The translations under genes were made by a program, and so were the position numbers. The notes beneath the pieces were generated by a model, which saw nothing but the letters and a program-made list of their open reading frames with translations, was not told the DNA's origin and did no database searches. DNA of 64,000 bases, from the NCBI RefSeq assembly GCF_900119185.1, contig NZ_FPJE01000018.1, positions 35,880 through 99,879 of the forward strand. Direction: 5' to 3'. This DNA comes from Sinomicrobium oceani (lineage in GTDB: Bacteria > Bacteroidota > Bacteroidia > Flavobacteriales > Flavobacteriaceae). This document shows positions 36,618-44,610 of the stretch, piece after piece. Position 1 is the first letter of the stretch, and the number at the start of each line of letters is the position of its first letter.

Positions 36618-38144
36618 ATGCAAAGCGAAACGGACAAAATAGAACTCGAATACCTGAAGATAGAAGATTATACCGAGATCAAAGAGGCTATGGTTGTCGC
36701 TTACCACACCATGCCCGAAGATTACTGGACCCGGTCACAGATCAAAACTTTACTGGACAAATTTCCGCAGGGGCAGGTGGTTATCAAAGTCAACGGACAG
36801 ATTGCAGGGTGCGCCCTGACTATCATCGTAAACTATGCCGACTTCGAAGGCCCTCATACTTTTAACGAGGTTACGGCCGACAGTACGTTCAAGACCCATT
36901 CGGAAGAAGGTGATATGCTCTATGGTATAGATATTTTTATCAAACCGGAATTCCGCGGGCTCCGGTTAGGGCGAAGGTTGTATGACTACCGCAAGGAGCT
37001 TTGCGAAAAGCTCAACCTCAAAGGTATTGCCTTTGGCGGAAGGATCCCCAATTACCATAAATATGCGGAGACCCTCAGTCCCAAGCAATACATCGAGAAA
37101 GTACGCCGTAAAGAAATCCACGACCCCGTCCTGAACTTTCAGATGTCCAACGATTTTCACCCTACCCGTATTCTCAAAGGTTATCTGGACGGCGATAAGG
37201 CTTCCCAGGAGTTTGCCGTATTGCTCGAATGGGACAATATTTATTACGAAAAGCCTTCCCGCAAGGCCGTAACCCAGAAAAGTGTGGTTCGCCTGGGGCT
37301 TATACAATGGCAGATGCGTCCGTATAAGGACGTGGAGACCCTGTTGCAGCAGGCCGAGTACTTTATAGACACCCTTTCGGGCTACCGGGCCGATTTTGCG
37401 CTGTTCCCGGAGTTTTTCAACGCCCCGCTCATGGCCCGGTACAACCACCTGGCCGAGCCCCAGGCCATTCGGGAACTCGCCGGGTACACCAATACGATCA
37501 TCCAGGAATTTTCCAAGCTTTCCATTTCCTATAACATCAATATCGTAGCCGGGAGCATGCCCGAGATCCGCGACAATAACCTCTACAACGTAGGGTACCT
37601 CTGTAAGCGGGACGGCACCATAGAACGCTACGAAAAGCTCCATGTGACCCCCGACGAGGCCCGGTTGTGGGGGATGCAGGGCGGTAACGAGCTCCGCGTT
37701 TTCGACACCGACTGCGGAAAGATCGGGATACTGATATGTTATGACTCCGAATTCCCCGAACTCAGCCGCCTGCTGGCCGATGAAGGTATGGATATCCTTT
37801 TTGTTCCGTTCCTTACCGATACCCAGAACGGGTATTCGAGAGTGCGCAACTGCGCCCAGGCCAGGGCTATAGAAAACGAATGCTATGTGGCTATTGCGGG
37901 CAGCGTCGGCAACCTGCCCAACGTACATAATATGGACATCCAATTTGCCCAGTCGATGGTGTTTACCCCCTGCGACTTTGCTTTTCCGACCAATGGGATC
38001 AAGGCCGAGGCAACCCCGAATACCGAAATGATCCTGCTGGCCGATGTAGACCTCGGACTGCTGCGCGAACTGCACGAATTCGGTAGTGTGAAAAACCTTA
38101 AAGACCGGCGAAAAGATATTTTCGAATTGCGGAAACGGGGTTAG
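36618..38144 (+). CDS. GNAT acetyltransferase fused to a carbon-nitrogen hydrolase (nitrilase superfamily)
   Basis: This is a 508-residue two-domain protein. Residues 1-215 form a GNAT domain with the acetyl-CoA loop FRGLRLGRRLYDYRKEL. Residues about 225-505 form a nitrilase-superfamily amidase with the full catalytic set Glu265 (FPEFFN), Lys340 (YEKLHVTPDE) and Cys374 (ILICYDSEFPE). The natural substrate is not established for this fusion; linear amidation and acylation chemistry on the same small molecule, or repair of a damaged metabolite, are both possible. A small hairpin (36574-36601) lies just upstream of the start. No signal peptide, so it is cytoplasmic. Confidence 0.92.
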   Translation: MQSETDKIELEYLKIEDYTEIKEAMVVAYHTMPEDYWTRSQIKTLLDKFPQGQVVIKVNGQIAGCALTIIVNYADFEGPHTFNEVTADSTFKTHSEEGDMLYGIDIFIKPEFRGLRLGRRLYDYRKELCEKLNLKGIAFGGRIPNYHKYAETLSPKQYIEKVRRKEIHDPVLNFQMSNDFHPTRILKGYLDGDKASQEFAVLLEWDNIYYEKPSRKAVTQKSVVRLGLIQWQMRPYKDVETLLQQAEYFIDTLSGYRADFALFPEFFNAPLMARYNHLAEPQAIRELAGYTNTIIQEFSKLSISYNINIVAGSMPEIRDNNLYNVGYLCKRDGTIERYEKLHVTPDEARLWGMQGGNELRVFDTDCGKIGILICYDSEFPELSRLLADEGMDILFVPFLTDTQNGYSRVRNCAQARAIENECYVAIAGSVGNLPNVHNMDIQFAQSMVFTPCDFAFPTNGIKAEATPNTEMILLADVDLGLLRELHEFGSVKNLKDRRKDIFELRKRG

Positions 38145-38255
38145 CCACTTCAGAAGTAACTTTACTATCTGGTCATCAAGCATTCAAACCGGAAAAAGAA
38201 GATTTTTCGTGTCTCCATTCGAAACAGTCATGGAAAATTCCTTACTTTTAGATAT

Positions 38256-39893
38256 ATGAAAAATATACTGGTCCCGGTTTTGTGTTGCCTTCTTCTTTTC
38301 CAGAAAGCCATTTCACAAAATGATAATCATGGGTCCGAAACACAAAAACTATATATAACCATTAAAATATGGGGCTTCCTCAAATACTATCATCCTGAAG
38401 TAGCTTCCGGCACATACGACTGGGATGCCCGACTATTCGAAATTCTTCCCGAAATAGAACGTTGCAAAACCGGGAAAGAAGTTTCCCGGGTCTTGGTCCG
38501 ATGGATAGATACACTGGGCGAAGTCCGGGAATGTAGCCGTTGCCGCGAGACAGGTAAAGATATCTTTGAAAAAAATTTTGACCTCTCCTGGATAAACGAC
38601 CCCGCTTACCTTACCCCCGAGCTCTCGGAAAGGCTGCGGTTTATATGCTATAACCGCTTTCAGGGCACCCCCTATTATGTCGCTCTCAGAAAAAACGGAA
38701 CACCCATTCCACAACACGAACCTGAATACCCGGATACGGGTGATGCAAACCTAAAGCTACTCGTATTGGCACGATATTGGAATTTCATATCGTATTTTCA
38801 TCCTTATACATACCTGGCAGACCAGTCTTGGGACAAGGTACTGAAAGAAATGATACCGGTATTCCTCAAAGTCGACAGCAAGAATACTTATCGCCAGGCC
38901 ATACGAAAACTGCTGGCATACACAGATGATACCCATACCAAAGTGAGATTTAAAGGTGTGGAGGATAAGTATCTTCCGGTCAAAATCAAGGCCATTGACG
39001 ATAAAGCTGTAGTTTCGGGTTTTTTCAACGATTCGATCGGAAAAATGAGTCCGTTCGAAAAAGGAGATATCCTGTTGCGTATAGACGACCTGGACCTGCA
39101 GGAGAACATATCCATTACCCTGGGATATGTTTCGGGATCAAATCCTGCCGTAAAGAGAAGAAATGCCTATTACAGGCTGTTATGCGGAGAAGAAAGTAGC
39201 GCTGTTGCCACTGTGCTTCGACGGGGAGATACGGTTTCTGTAACTTCCGAGCGGTATGCATATAGGGATTTCTTTCCGAAAAACCGGAATATACCGGACT
39301 CCCTCAAATGGAAGGATATTCACCCGGATACAGGATATTTGAGTATGGCACATATTAATGCCGATGAGGCGTCGTACATCATGGAAAAGTTTATGGATAA
39401 AAAAGCCATCATCATAGACCTCCGAAATTATCCTGCTATGATCTACTGGGTCATATCGCGATATCTGAACAACGAAAGAAGAGATTTTGCCAGGGTATAT
39501 ATCCCCGATCTCAAATACCCCGGAAAATTCAGGTTCAAAAAAAACCTAAAGGTCGGCTCTAAGAACAAAAAATCGTTTCGCGGTGAAGTAGTGTTGCTGG
39601 TGGATGACGAAACCCTGAGCCTATCCGAGTTTACCGCCATGGCTTTCCAGACAGCCGGTAACGTCATCACTATAGGAAGCCGGACTGCAGGAGCTGATGG
39701 CGATGTCACCACCATACCACTGGCAGACGGCACTCCAAGTTACACCACAGGTGTTGGGATATGTTATCCGGACGACACCATAACACAGCGTACAGGAATA
39801 CGTATTGACATCGAAGTAAAAACAACTATTAAAGGGTTAGGTGAAGGACGGGATGAAATTCTGGAAGCTGCTATCGCTTACCTCAATCGGTAA
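38256..39893 (+). CDS. S41-family (C-terminal processing-like) peptidase, secreted
   Basis: This 545-residue protein has a signal peptide (MKNILVPVLCCLLLFQKAISQ). The N-terminal helical half (KLYITIKIWGFLKYYHPE and LLVLARYWNFISYFHPY) is typical of the tricorn/S41 subgroup common in Bacteroidota. A PDZ-like segment lies at about 250-310, and the S41 catalytic domain at about 350-545 has the nucleophile region DDETLSLSEFTAM (Ser455 or Ser457) and TIGSRTAGADGDVT. It probably degrades damaged periplasmic proteins. It stands as a single gene. Confidence 0.88.
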   Translation: MKNILVPVLCCLLLFQKAISQNDNHGSETQKLYITIKIWGFLKYYHPEVASGTYDWDARLFEILPEIERCKTGKEVSRVLVRWIDTLGEVRECSRCRETGKDIFEKNFDLSWINDPAYLTPELSERLRFICYNRFQGTPYYVALRKNGTPIPQHEPEYPDTGDANLKLLVLARYWNFISYFHPYTYLADQSWDKVLKEMIPVFLKVDSKNTYRQAIRKLLAYTDDTHTKVRFKGVEDKYLPVKIKAIDDKAVVSGFFNDSIGKMSPFEKGDILLRIDDLDLQENISITLGYVSGSNPAVKRRNAYYRLLCGEESSAVATVLRRGDTVSVTSERYAYRDFFPKNRNIPDSLKWKDIHPDTGYLSMAHINADEASYIMEKFMDKKAIIIDLRNYPAMIYWVISRYLNNERRDFARVYIPDLKYPGKFRFKKNLKVGSKNKKSFRGEVVLLVDDETLSLSEFTAMAFQTAGNVITIGSRTAGADGDVTTIPLADGTPSYTTGVGICYPDDTITQRTGIRIDIEVKTTIKGLGEGRDEILEAAIAYLNR

Positions 39894-39996
39894 TGATCCC
39901 CGAATTCAGGGACAATCTCCCTTTATCGCCATGTATTATAGCCCCAAACACCACAGTATTTCCATGCGGCAAACAACGATTGGTTTATTTTTTAGC

Positions 39997-40004
39997 TATC
40001 TTTG
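39997..40004 (+). promoter_or_regulatory. -7 element TATCTTTG before the AI-2E-family gene
   Basis: An exact TAnnTTTG match 33 nt before ATG 40038. A TTG lies at 39980-39982, closer than usual, so only the -7 box is confident. Confidence 0.45.
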
Positions 40005-40037
40005 ATATCAAATCACACTTTCACGCCCAGACCATCT

Positions 40038-41159
40038 ATGAAAAACACCCTAAGAGAACACCTGAGTTCCGGCATTGTTTCCAACCTCCTGATGCTGATT
40101 CTCATTGTCGTCATCTGCTATACCCTGCAAAGCGTCATCGTACCCATGCTGTTTGCCGTTATTATTTCGGTCGTCCTTTATCCCGTATGTTGCCGACTGG
40201 AACGTATGGGCCTGACACGCTCTGCTGCTTCCCTGATCTCCCTTATCCTGGCGGTACTGGTCGTATCGGGCATCAGCTATCTCGTGGTTTCCCAGACCAT
40301 CAATATCGGTAATAATGCTGCGGATATCGCCAGTAAGATCAAAGGTGTCGGGGACAGGCTTATGGCGTGGGGTTCGGACAAGTTTCATATGTCTTCTTAT
40401 GAGTTGAGTTCCGAGCTCAAGGAGAGGTTATCAGACAGCATGTCCGACCTCGGGAGTTATGCCACCCAGGCCCTCGGGTCTATCGGGAATTCGCTGTCCT
40501 CTGCCATCCTCGTACCCATTATGATCTTCTTTTTCCTGTATTACCGGAATTTCTTCAGGGAATTTTTCTTCAAAGCGTTTTCCAATGTACCGAAAGAAAC
40601 TATAGAACAAGGACTGGAAAGCATTTACGAGGTGCTTAAGAGCTATCTTGTAGGCCTGGTAACCGTAATGGGCATCGTGGCCGTGCTCAACACGATCGGA
40701 CTGTATGTACTGGGTATCGAATACGCCTGGTTTTTCGGGATACTCGCCGCATTGCTCACCATCTTCCCGTATGTCGGTATTTTTATAGGTTCGCTGATCC
40801 CCGCACTCTTTGCCCTGGCCACCAAAGACAGTTTCTGGTATGCCGCAGGTGTTATTATATGGTTCCAGCTCGTACAAACCCTCGAAGGAAACTTTATTAC
40901 ACCCAATATCGTAGGAAGCAAAGTAAGCATGAACCCGCTGGTATCCCTGTTGTCCTTTTTTCTGGGTGGTATGCTGTTCGGCCTGGCCGGTATGATCCTG
41001 GCACTGCCCATGATGGCTATGCTCAAAGTCATTTTCGACCTGATCCCCGAAACCCATGCTTACGGATACCTGCTCAGCGAGCCCGACAGGTCTCTTCTAC
41101 TCACCGAAAGACAACGCAAAAAGGCCCAACGAAAAGAAGAAAAGGCATCCGGGGAATAG
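40038..41159 (+). CDS. AI-2E-family transporter (YdiK/PerM-like permease)
   Basis: This inner-membrane protein has 373 residues from ATG 40038 (MKNTLREHLSSGIVSNLLML). It has about eight helices in the order typical of the family, the long central periplasmic region (about 75-150) and the conserved PxxxLFxLxxxDSFWYA and IVGSKVSMNPLVSLLSFFLGG segments. Despite the family name, most members are not shown to export autoinducer-2; some act as Na+/H+ or other exchangers. The start at 40002 is rejected because the -7 element overlaps it. The tail after 340 is basic (RQRKKAQRKEEK). Confidence 0.9.
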   Translation: MKNTLREHLSSGIVSNLLMLILIVVICYTLQSVIVPMLFAVIISVVLYPVCCRLERMGLTRSAASLISLILAVLVVSGISYLVVSQTINIGNNAADIASKIKGVGDRLMAWGSDKFHMSSYELSSELKERLSDSMSDLGSYATQALGSIGNSLSSAILVPIMIFFFLYYRNFFREFFFKAFSNVPKETIEQGLESIYEVLKSYLVGLVTVMGIVAVLNTIGLYVLGIEYAWFFGILAALLTIFPYVGIFIGSLIPALFALATKDSFWYAAGVIIWFQLVQTLEGNFITPNIVGSKVSMNPLVSLLSFFLGGMLFGLAGMILALPMMAMLKVIFDLIPETHAYGYLLSEPDRSLLLTERQRKKAQRKEEKASGE

Positions 41160-41263
41160 CCGGGATACTTTCGGTCTCCGTTTTTCCTACATTACACCTT
41201 GACACATACGATTAGCTAATTCCCCGATTTGATAACAATTTATTCGTATTTTCTTTTCATTTT

Positions 41264-41280
41264 TTAACATTCTATGTTAA
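41264..41280 (+). promoter_or_regulatory. Perfect 7-bp dyad TTAACAT-TCT-ATGTTAA, candidate operator
   Basis: Arms are exact and separated by 3 nt. It lies about 100 nt before the YtxH gene in an AT-rich region with no T-run terminator geometry that would clearly end the upstream gene. An operator is more likely than a terminator. Confidence 0.35.
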
Positions 41281-41377
41281 CAATTGGCTAAAACGCGAAT
41301 TTTGTTAGTAAAATTCTTTCAAAGTTCGTATCTTAGGTACAAGAAGTTTCAATATTAACTTTTAAAAACCGAATATT

Positions 41378-41755
41378 ATGTCAAATAAAACAGGTCAAAC
41401 CATCTTAGCATTATTAACAGGTGCTGCTATAGGAGCAGGAGTTGGAATTCTTTATGCTCCCGATTCCGGAAATAATACCCGAAAAAAAATAAAGAAAAAC
41501 GCGAAAAAGACACAGAAAGAACTCGAAAAGCAGTGGAAAAAAACGCAGGCACAGCTTTCCGACAAAGCTCATGTAACCCGCGAAAAGTTCGAAAGTAGAC
41601 TGGAAGACACTCTTTCTACCATGAGTTATAAGGCCGATGATATCCTGCTCGCTCTCGAAGAAAAACTCGAAGATCTCCGGACCAAAAATGCCAAATTCCA
41701 GAAAGAAGGCGTGGTAGAGAAAATAGAAGGTAAGGTTGCCAAGGCAACAAAATAA
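41378..41755 (+). CDS. YtxH-like general stress protein
   Basis: This 125-residue protein has an N-terminal small-residue membrane segment (ILALLTGAAIGAGVGILYAP), then a highly charged Lys/Glu-rich helix (about 30-125) that can form a coiled coil. This is the YtxH/GsiB-like layout found in stress and envelope proteins. It is the first gene of a three-gene unit: the next starts 10 nt after its stop. An inverted repeat upstream (41264-41280) may regulate it. The exact biochemical role is unknown for the family. Confidence 0.82.
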   Translation: MSNKTGQTILALLTGAAIGAGVGILYAPDSGNNTRKKIKKNAKKTQKELEKQWKKTQAQLSDKAHVTREKFESRLEDTLSTMSYKADDILLALEEKLEDLRTKNAKFQKEGVVEKIEGKVAKATK

Positions 41756-41764
41756 TACATTTGT

Positions 41765-42121
41765 ATGTCATTAAACAGTATTTCGGAAAATGCGGAAGGG
41801 TTGAGTAAAAACACGCAGGAGTTCTTAGAGAACAATTATGTGTACTACAAACTCAGCATTTTCAAGAAACTTACCAAAGGGACTACTTCGATGATTATTT
41901 TTATAATCATCGGAGCAGTGCTTTTCGGAGCTATGCTACTTACTACATTTGCCCTGGCATTCTTTATCGGCAGCTGGCTCGATAGTCTCGGATTCGGATT
42001 CCTGATCATGGGTGGAGTGTATCTGTTAATGGCTGTCATTGTCTATTACGGATTCCGTAAGACTATCGAACGCAAAGTACTGGTGCGGGCTTCCAAGGAC
42101 TTTTTTGACCATGATGATTAA
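41765..42121 (+). CDS. Holin-X-like small membrane protein (phage holin family superfamily)
   Basis: This 118-residue protein has an amphipathic N-terminus and two membrane helices (about 42-65 and 72-94, MIIFIIIGAVLFGAMLLTTF), as in the Actinobacterial Holin-X/DUF1469 group. In Bacteroidota these occur beside YtxH proteins and are thought to act in membrane stress rather than in phage lysis. The stop overlaps the next start by 11 nt, showing tight co-translation. No phage genes are near, so a prophage holin is rejected. Confidence 0.78.
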   Translation: MSLNSISENAEGLSKNTQEFLENNYVYYKLSIFKKLTKGTTSMIIFIIIGAVLFGAMLLTTFALAFFIGSWLDSLGFGFLIMGGVYLLMAVIVYYGFRKTIERKVLVRASKDFFDHDD

Positions 42122-42353
42122 CGCCTTTGCGGCATCTAAATTTTTACAGATGAAAGTCTATACCTCTTTTGATGAAGTCGATAAGGATCTGAAAATGCTT
42201 CGGCTTCAGAAAAACATATCCAAAGAAGAAATCAAACTCAGTTATAACAATCTCAAAGAAGATCTGGGTTTCCTTAATATCGTAGGTAAAACAACGGGGT
42301 TTATTCTCAAACGCGCACTTGCGCTAAAAATCGTAAAAAAAGTGTTTGGCTGA
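42111..42353 (+). CDS. Small basic protein of the YtxH/holin-like unit (DUF6327-like)
   Basis: The protein has 80 residues from ATG 42111 (MMINAFAASKFLQMKVYTSF); the second ATG at 42114 or the internal Met at 42150 (MKVYTSFDEV) are alternative starts. The region KDLKMLRLQKNISKEEIKLSYNNLKEDL is helical and charged, and the C-terminus is weakly hydrophobic (FILKRALALKIVKKVFG). It overlaps the preceding gene by 11 nt and is followed by a strong terminator. Its role is unknown; it is likely a membrane-associated partner of the two proteins before it. Confidence 0.75.
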   Translation: MMINAFAASKFLQMKVYTSFDEVDKDLKMLRLQKNISKEEIKLSYNNLKEDLGFLNIVGKTTGFILKRALALKIVKKVFG

Positions 42354-42398
42354 TCCCTGTTGATCTCATCAATTGACCATAGCAGGTGAATTATGAAC

Positions 42399-42451
42399 GA
42401 GGAAGTATAGCACCATATACATGGACATGGCTATACTTCCTCTGTTTTTTT
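42399..42451 (+). terminator. Strong rho-independent terminator between convergent genes
   Basis: A perfect 13-bp stem (GAGGAAGTATAGC / GCTATACTTCCTC, loop of 18 nt) is followed by TGTTTTTTT. It ends the three-gene unit and lies 14 nt beyond the stop of the permease on the other strand. Confidence 0.88.
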
Positions 42452-42464
42452 ACACACTATAGTC

Positions 42465-43742
42465 CTATTTCTTCTCGCTTCGTTTATAAAACCATTCCGA
42501 TATAAAACAAAAGGCGATGATCCCTAAAGCGATAAACACGCCGGTAAGATTGGTTTCGTATTGCTGATGCAAGAGGATAAGCAATGCTATCATACAGCAC
42601 ACAAATCCCGTTAGGGGGATCCCGCGGTTCCCGCTGATCTTTGCAGAAAGTCTGAAACCTGTATAGTTTACGACCCCGAAGATCAGTAGAAAACCTACAC
42701 TCCCGGCCGTAGAAATACTTTCCAGGTCGAGTATATTCACCAGGATCAGGGTGGCCACGGCCGTAATAAAGAGCCCTACGGGCTGATTCCACAACTGTGC
42801 CAGGAAATGATGGGGCAGTTCATCTTCTTCGGCAATTTCGAAATTCACCCTGCTTCCCCCGTACAACGAAGCATTGATCGCCGAAAACGTGGAGATGAGT
42901 GCTGCAATGGTAATGATGGTAAACCCGGCCTGCCCGAGCATAGGACGCGCTGCTTCTGCCAATACGTAATCCTCAGCATCTGCAATGTCCCGGAAAGGGA
43001 GTGATCCTACGGTTACCAAAGCAATTACTATATAGAGCACTATAACAAAGATTACGGAATAATAATAAGCCCTGGAGATATTTTTTTCCGGGTTGATGAT
43101 ATCAGGTGCCGCATTTGCAATAAGTTCGAAGCCTTCATAAGCCACAAAGATCACCATACCCCCTGCAAAGAGTTTCACCGGCGCTTCCCATTGATCTATA
43201 GTGAGCTGGCTGATATTGGGATTCCCGATAAGTCCGTAAGCTCCTATACCGATAAACCCGATGAGGATAAGTAGTTTGATAATGACCGCATAGGACTCTA
43301 TCTTGCTCACAACGGCTATGCTATAGTAATTGATGGCTGTAGCCAGGATAATGATAGCGCTCACATAGATATGGAAATCAGCGGTTTTATTGCCTGTAAT
43401 TTCGAGTAGGTTAGGTGCGTAAGAACCAAAAGCCGAGGCATAGAGCGACAACATAATGATATAACTCACCCAGAGGAGGTTGCTCATCGCGCCGCTGAAC
43501 ACAGATACACCGAATCCCTGGTTTATAAATTTTACCGTCCCGCCCCGGTCCGGAAATGCCCGCGACAGGTTTACATAACTGTACGAGGTAATCAGGGCGA
43601 GCAAACCGGCAAACAAAAAGGCCATCGGCGTTCCTCCCTTTGCCAGGGAAACAGCCAGCCCCAGAACGGCAAAGATCCCACCTCCGACCATGCCCCCGAT
43701 ACCGATGGAAATAGCATCCCTGAGCCTGATTTTTTTCATCAT
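42465..43742 (-). CDS. APC-superfamily amino-acid permease
   Basis: This 425-residue inner-membrane protein has twelve predicted helices. The first, broken helix carries the family signature GIGGMVGGGIFAVLG, and helix 6 carries FVAYEGFELIANA, both of which line the amino-acid site in APC carriers. The C-terminus is short and basic. The substrate cannot be chosen from sequence; the closest general groups are cationic or neutral amino acid and putrescine permeases. It stands alone, convergent with the YtxH unit and divergent from the small secreted protein at 43991. Confidence 0.92.
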   Translation of the reverse strand: MMKKIRLRDAISIGIGGMVGGGIFAVLGLAVSLAKGGTPMAFLFAGLLALITSYSYVNLSRAFPDRGGTVKFINQGFGVSVFSGAMSNLLWVSYIIMLSLYASAFGSYAPNLLEITGNKTADFHIYVSAIIILATAINYYSIAVVSKIESYAVIIKLLILIGFIGIGAYGLIGNPNISQLTIDQWEAPVKLFAGGMVIFVAYEGFELIANAAPDIINPEKNISRAYYYSVIFVIVLYIVIALVTVGSLPFRDIADAEDYVLAEAARPMLGQAGFTIITIAALISTFSAINASLYGGSRVNFEIAEEDELPHHFLAQLWNQPVGLFITAVATLILVNILDLESISTAGSVGFLLIFGVVNYTGFRLSAKISGNRGIPLTGFVCCMIALLILLHQQYETNLTGVFIALGIIAFCFISEWFYKRSEKK

Positions 43743-43955
43743 CCGAATATGTTAAAGTTCTGCTGTAACAAGGTAAAAATAATTGATGAATCGCACCGTG
43801 TAATTTTGGTAATTCCGGTCTATCGAAGCAGTTCGTGATCTTCCCCTATTAAAAAGCTCCATAAAATGCCGCTAAAGCCCTGTTTTTCCTGTCACAACAC
43901 GCTCTCATTTTTATACATTCTCAAAAATTTAATAAAATAGTAAAACCGGTTTGCG

Positions 43956-43985
43956 TTGTATATATTACAAAAAAATATATATTTG
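43956..43985 (+). promoter_or_regulatory. Near-ideal Bacteroidota promoter, TTG-N19-TATATTTG
   Basis: TTG at 43956-43958 and TATATTTG at 43978-43985 are separated by exactly 19 nt, the consensus spacing. The next ATG is only 5 nt downstream (43991), so the transcript should be leaderless or nearly so. Confidence 0.8.
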
Positions 43986-43990
43986 GCCCC

Positions 43991-44344
43991 ATGAGAATTT
44001 CTGTAAAAGACATTTGTACAGGTTTGGGGATACTGTTTTTCAGTCTTTGGTATCCGCAAACCCTGTATGCACATAGTGCCATCCGAAATGCTACACAGAG
44101 TCAGGAAATGCGGTTGCTTCAGAAGAAAAATGTCGAAGTTCTCTTTTTCTTCCATTGCCTGAAAACGCAGAAAATCTCGGAAAGCCCGGCCAAACGAAAA
44201 GCAGGTACCGATAAGTTCGTATTTCCGTCAAAACTGCCGTTGGTGTTTTTTTCCGTGCCCTATATACACCCGGTTTTTTACCCGGTCGTAGACAGGAACA
44301 CCCTGACTTCCGCCTTGTTCTATCCGCACCATATCTTCTGGTGA
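43991..44344 (+). CDS. Small probably secreted protein, unknown function
   Basis: This 117-residue protein has an N-terminal hydrophobic signal-like segment (about residues 9-27, CTGLGILFFSLWYPQTLYA), a Lys/Gln-rich middle and an aromatic, proline-rich C-terminus (FFSVPYIHPVFYPVV) that ends in HHIFW. No family is recognised. Support for it being real comes from the consensus promoter placed right in front of the ATG. It is monocistronic. Confidence 0.6.
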   Translation: MRISVKDICTGLGILFFSLWYPQTLYAHSAIRNATQSQEMRLLQKKNVEVLFFFHCLKTQKISESPAKRKAGTDKFVFPSKLPLVFFSVPYIHPVFYPVVDRNTLTSALFYPHHIFW

Positions 44345-44499
44345 CGCCACCCAGGTTGCCGTTCATAAGACGTGATCTATCGCTTTTTTCCCTTTAATTA
44401 CGGAAAAATCATCCCTGTTTACCACAAAAAAACCACTTGTTTTTTAACGTATCCCGGAGACCTTTTAAAGTAATATTCACGATCTTTGTTAGAAAGGGC

Positions 44500-44570
44500 A
44501 GGTCCTCCGGGCCTTTAAAATCGCAGGTACGGTGGGCAGCCCCATGCCAAAACAGGAGGTTTCGCCTCCC
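44500..44570 (+). promoter_or_regulatory. Structured 5' leader of nhaA, candidate riboswitch
   Basis: Three consecutive GC-rich helices lie 41-111 nt before the nhaA start: AGGTCC-TCC-GGGCCT (44500-44514); a mismatched helix around GGG-CAG-CCC (44527-44548); and GGAGG-TTTCG-CCTCC (44555-44569). The CCTCC of the first helix could also pair with GGAGG of the third, giving an alternative fold. Leaders of nhaA genes in other phyla include the nhaA-I and nhaA-II motifs described as Li+/Na+ riboswitches; I could not confirm membership. Confidence 0.4.
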
Positions 44571-44610
44571 CTATCATAAAACACACTTACTCTTATTAAA
44601 CATACAAATC

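Noticed and set aside
36966..38183. 405-residue minus-strand open frame opposite the GNAT-nitrilase gene
   Set aside because: Antisense shadow; both domains on the plus strand have intact catalytic residues.
41765..42121. Prophage lysis module suggested by the holin-like protein
   Set aside because: No lysozyme, structural or integrase genes are near; the YtxH neighbour fits a stress unit.
44555..44559. GGAGG as a Shine-Dalgarno for nhaA
   Set aside because: It is about 50 nt from the ATG at 44611 and pairs in a hairpin; too far to act as a ribosome-binding site.
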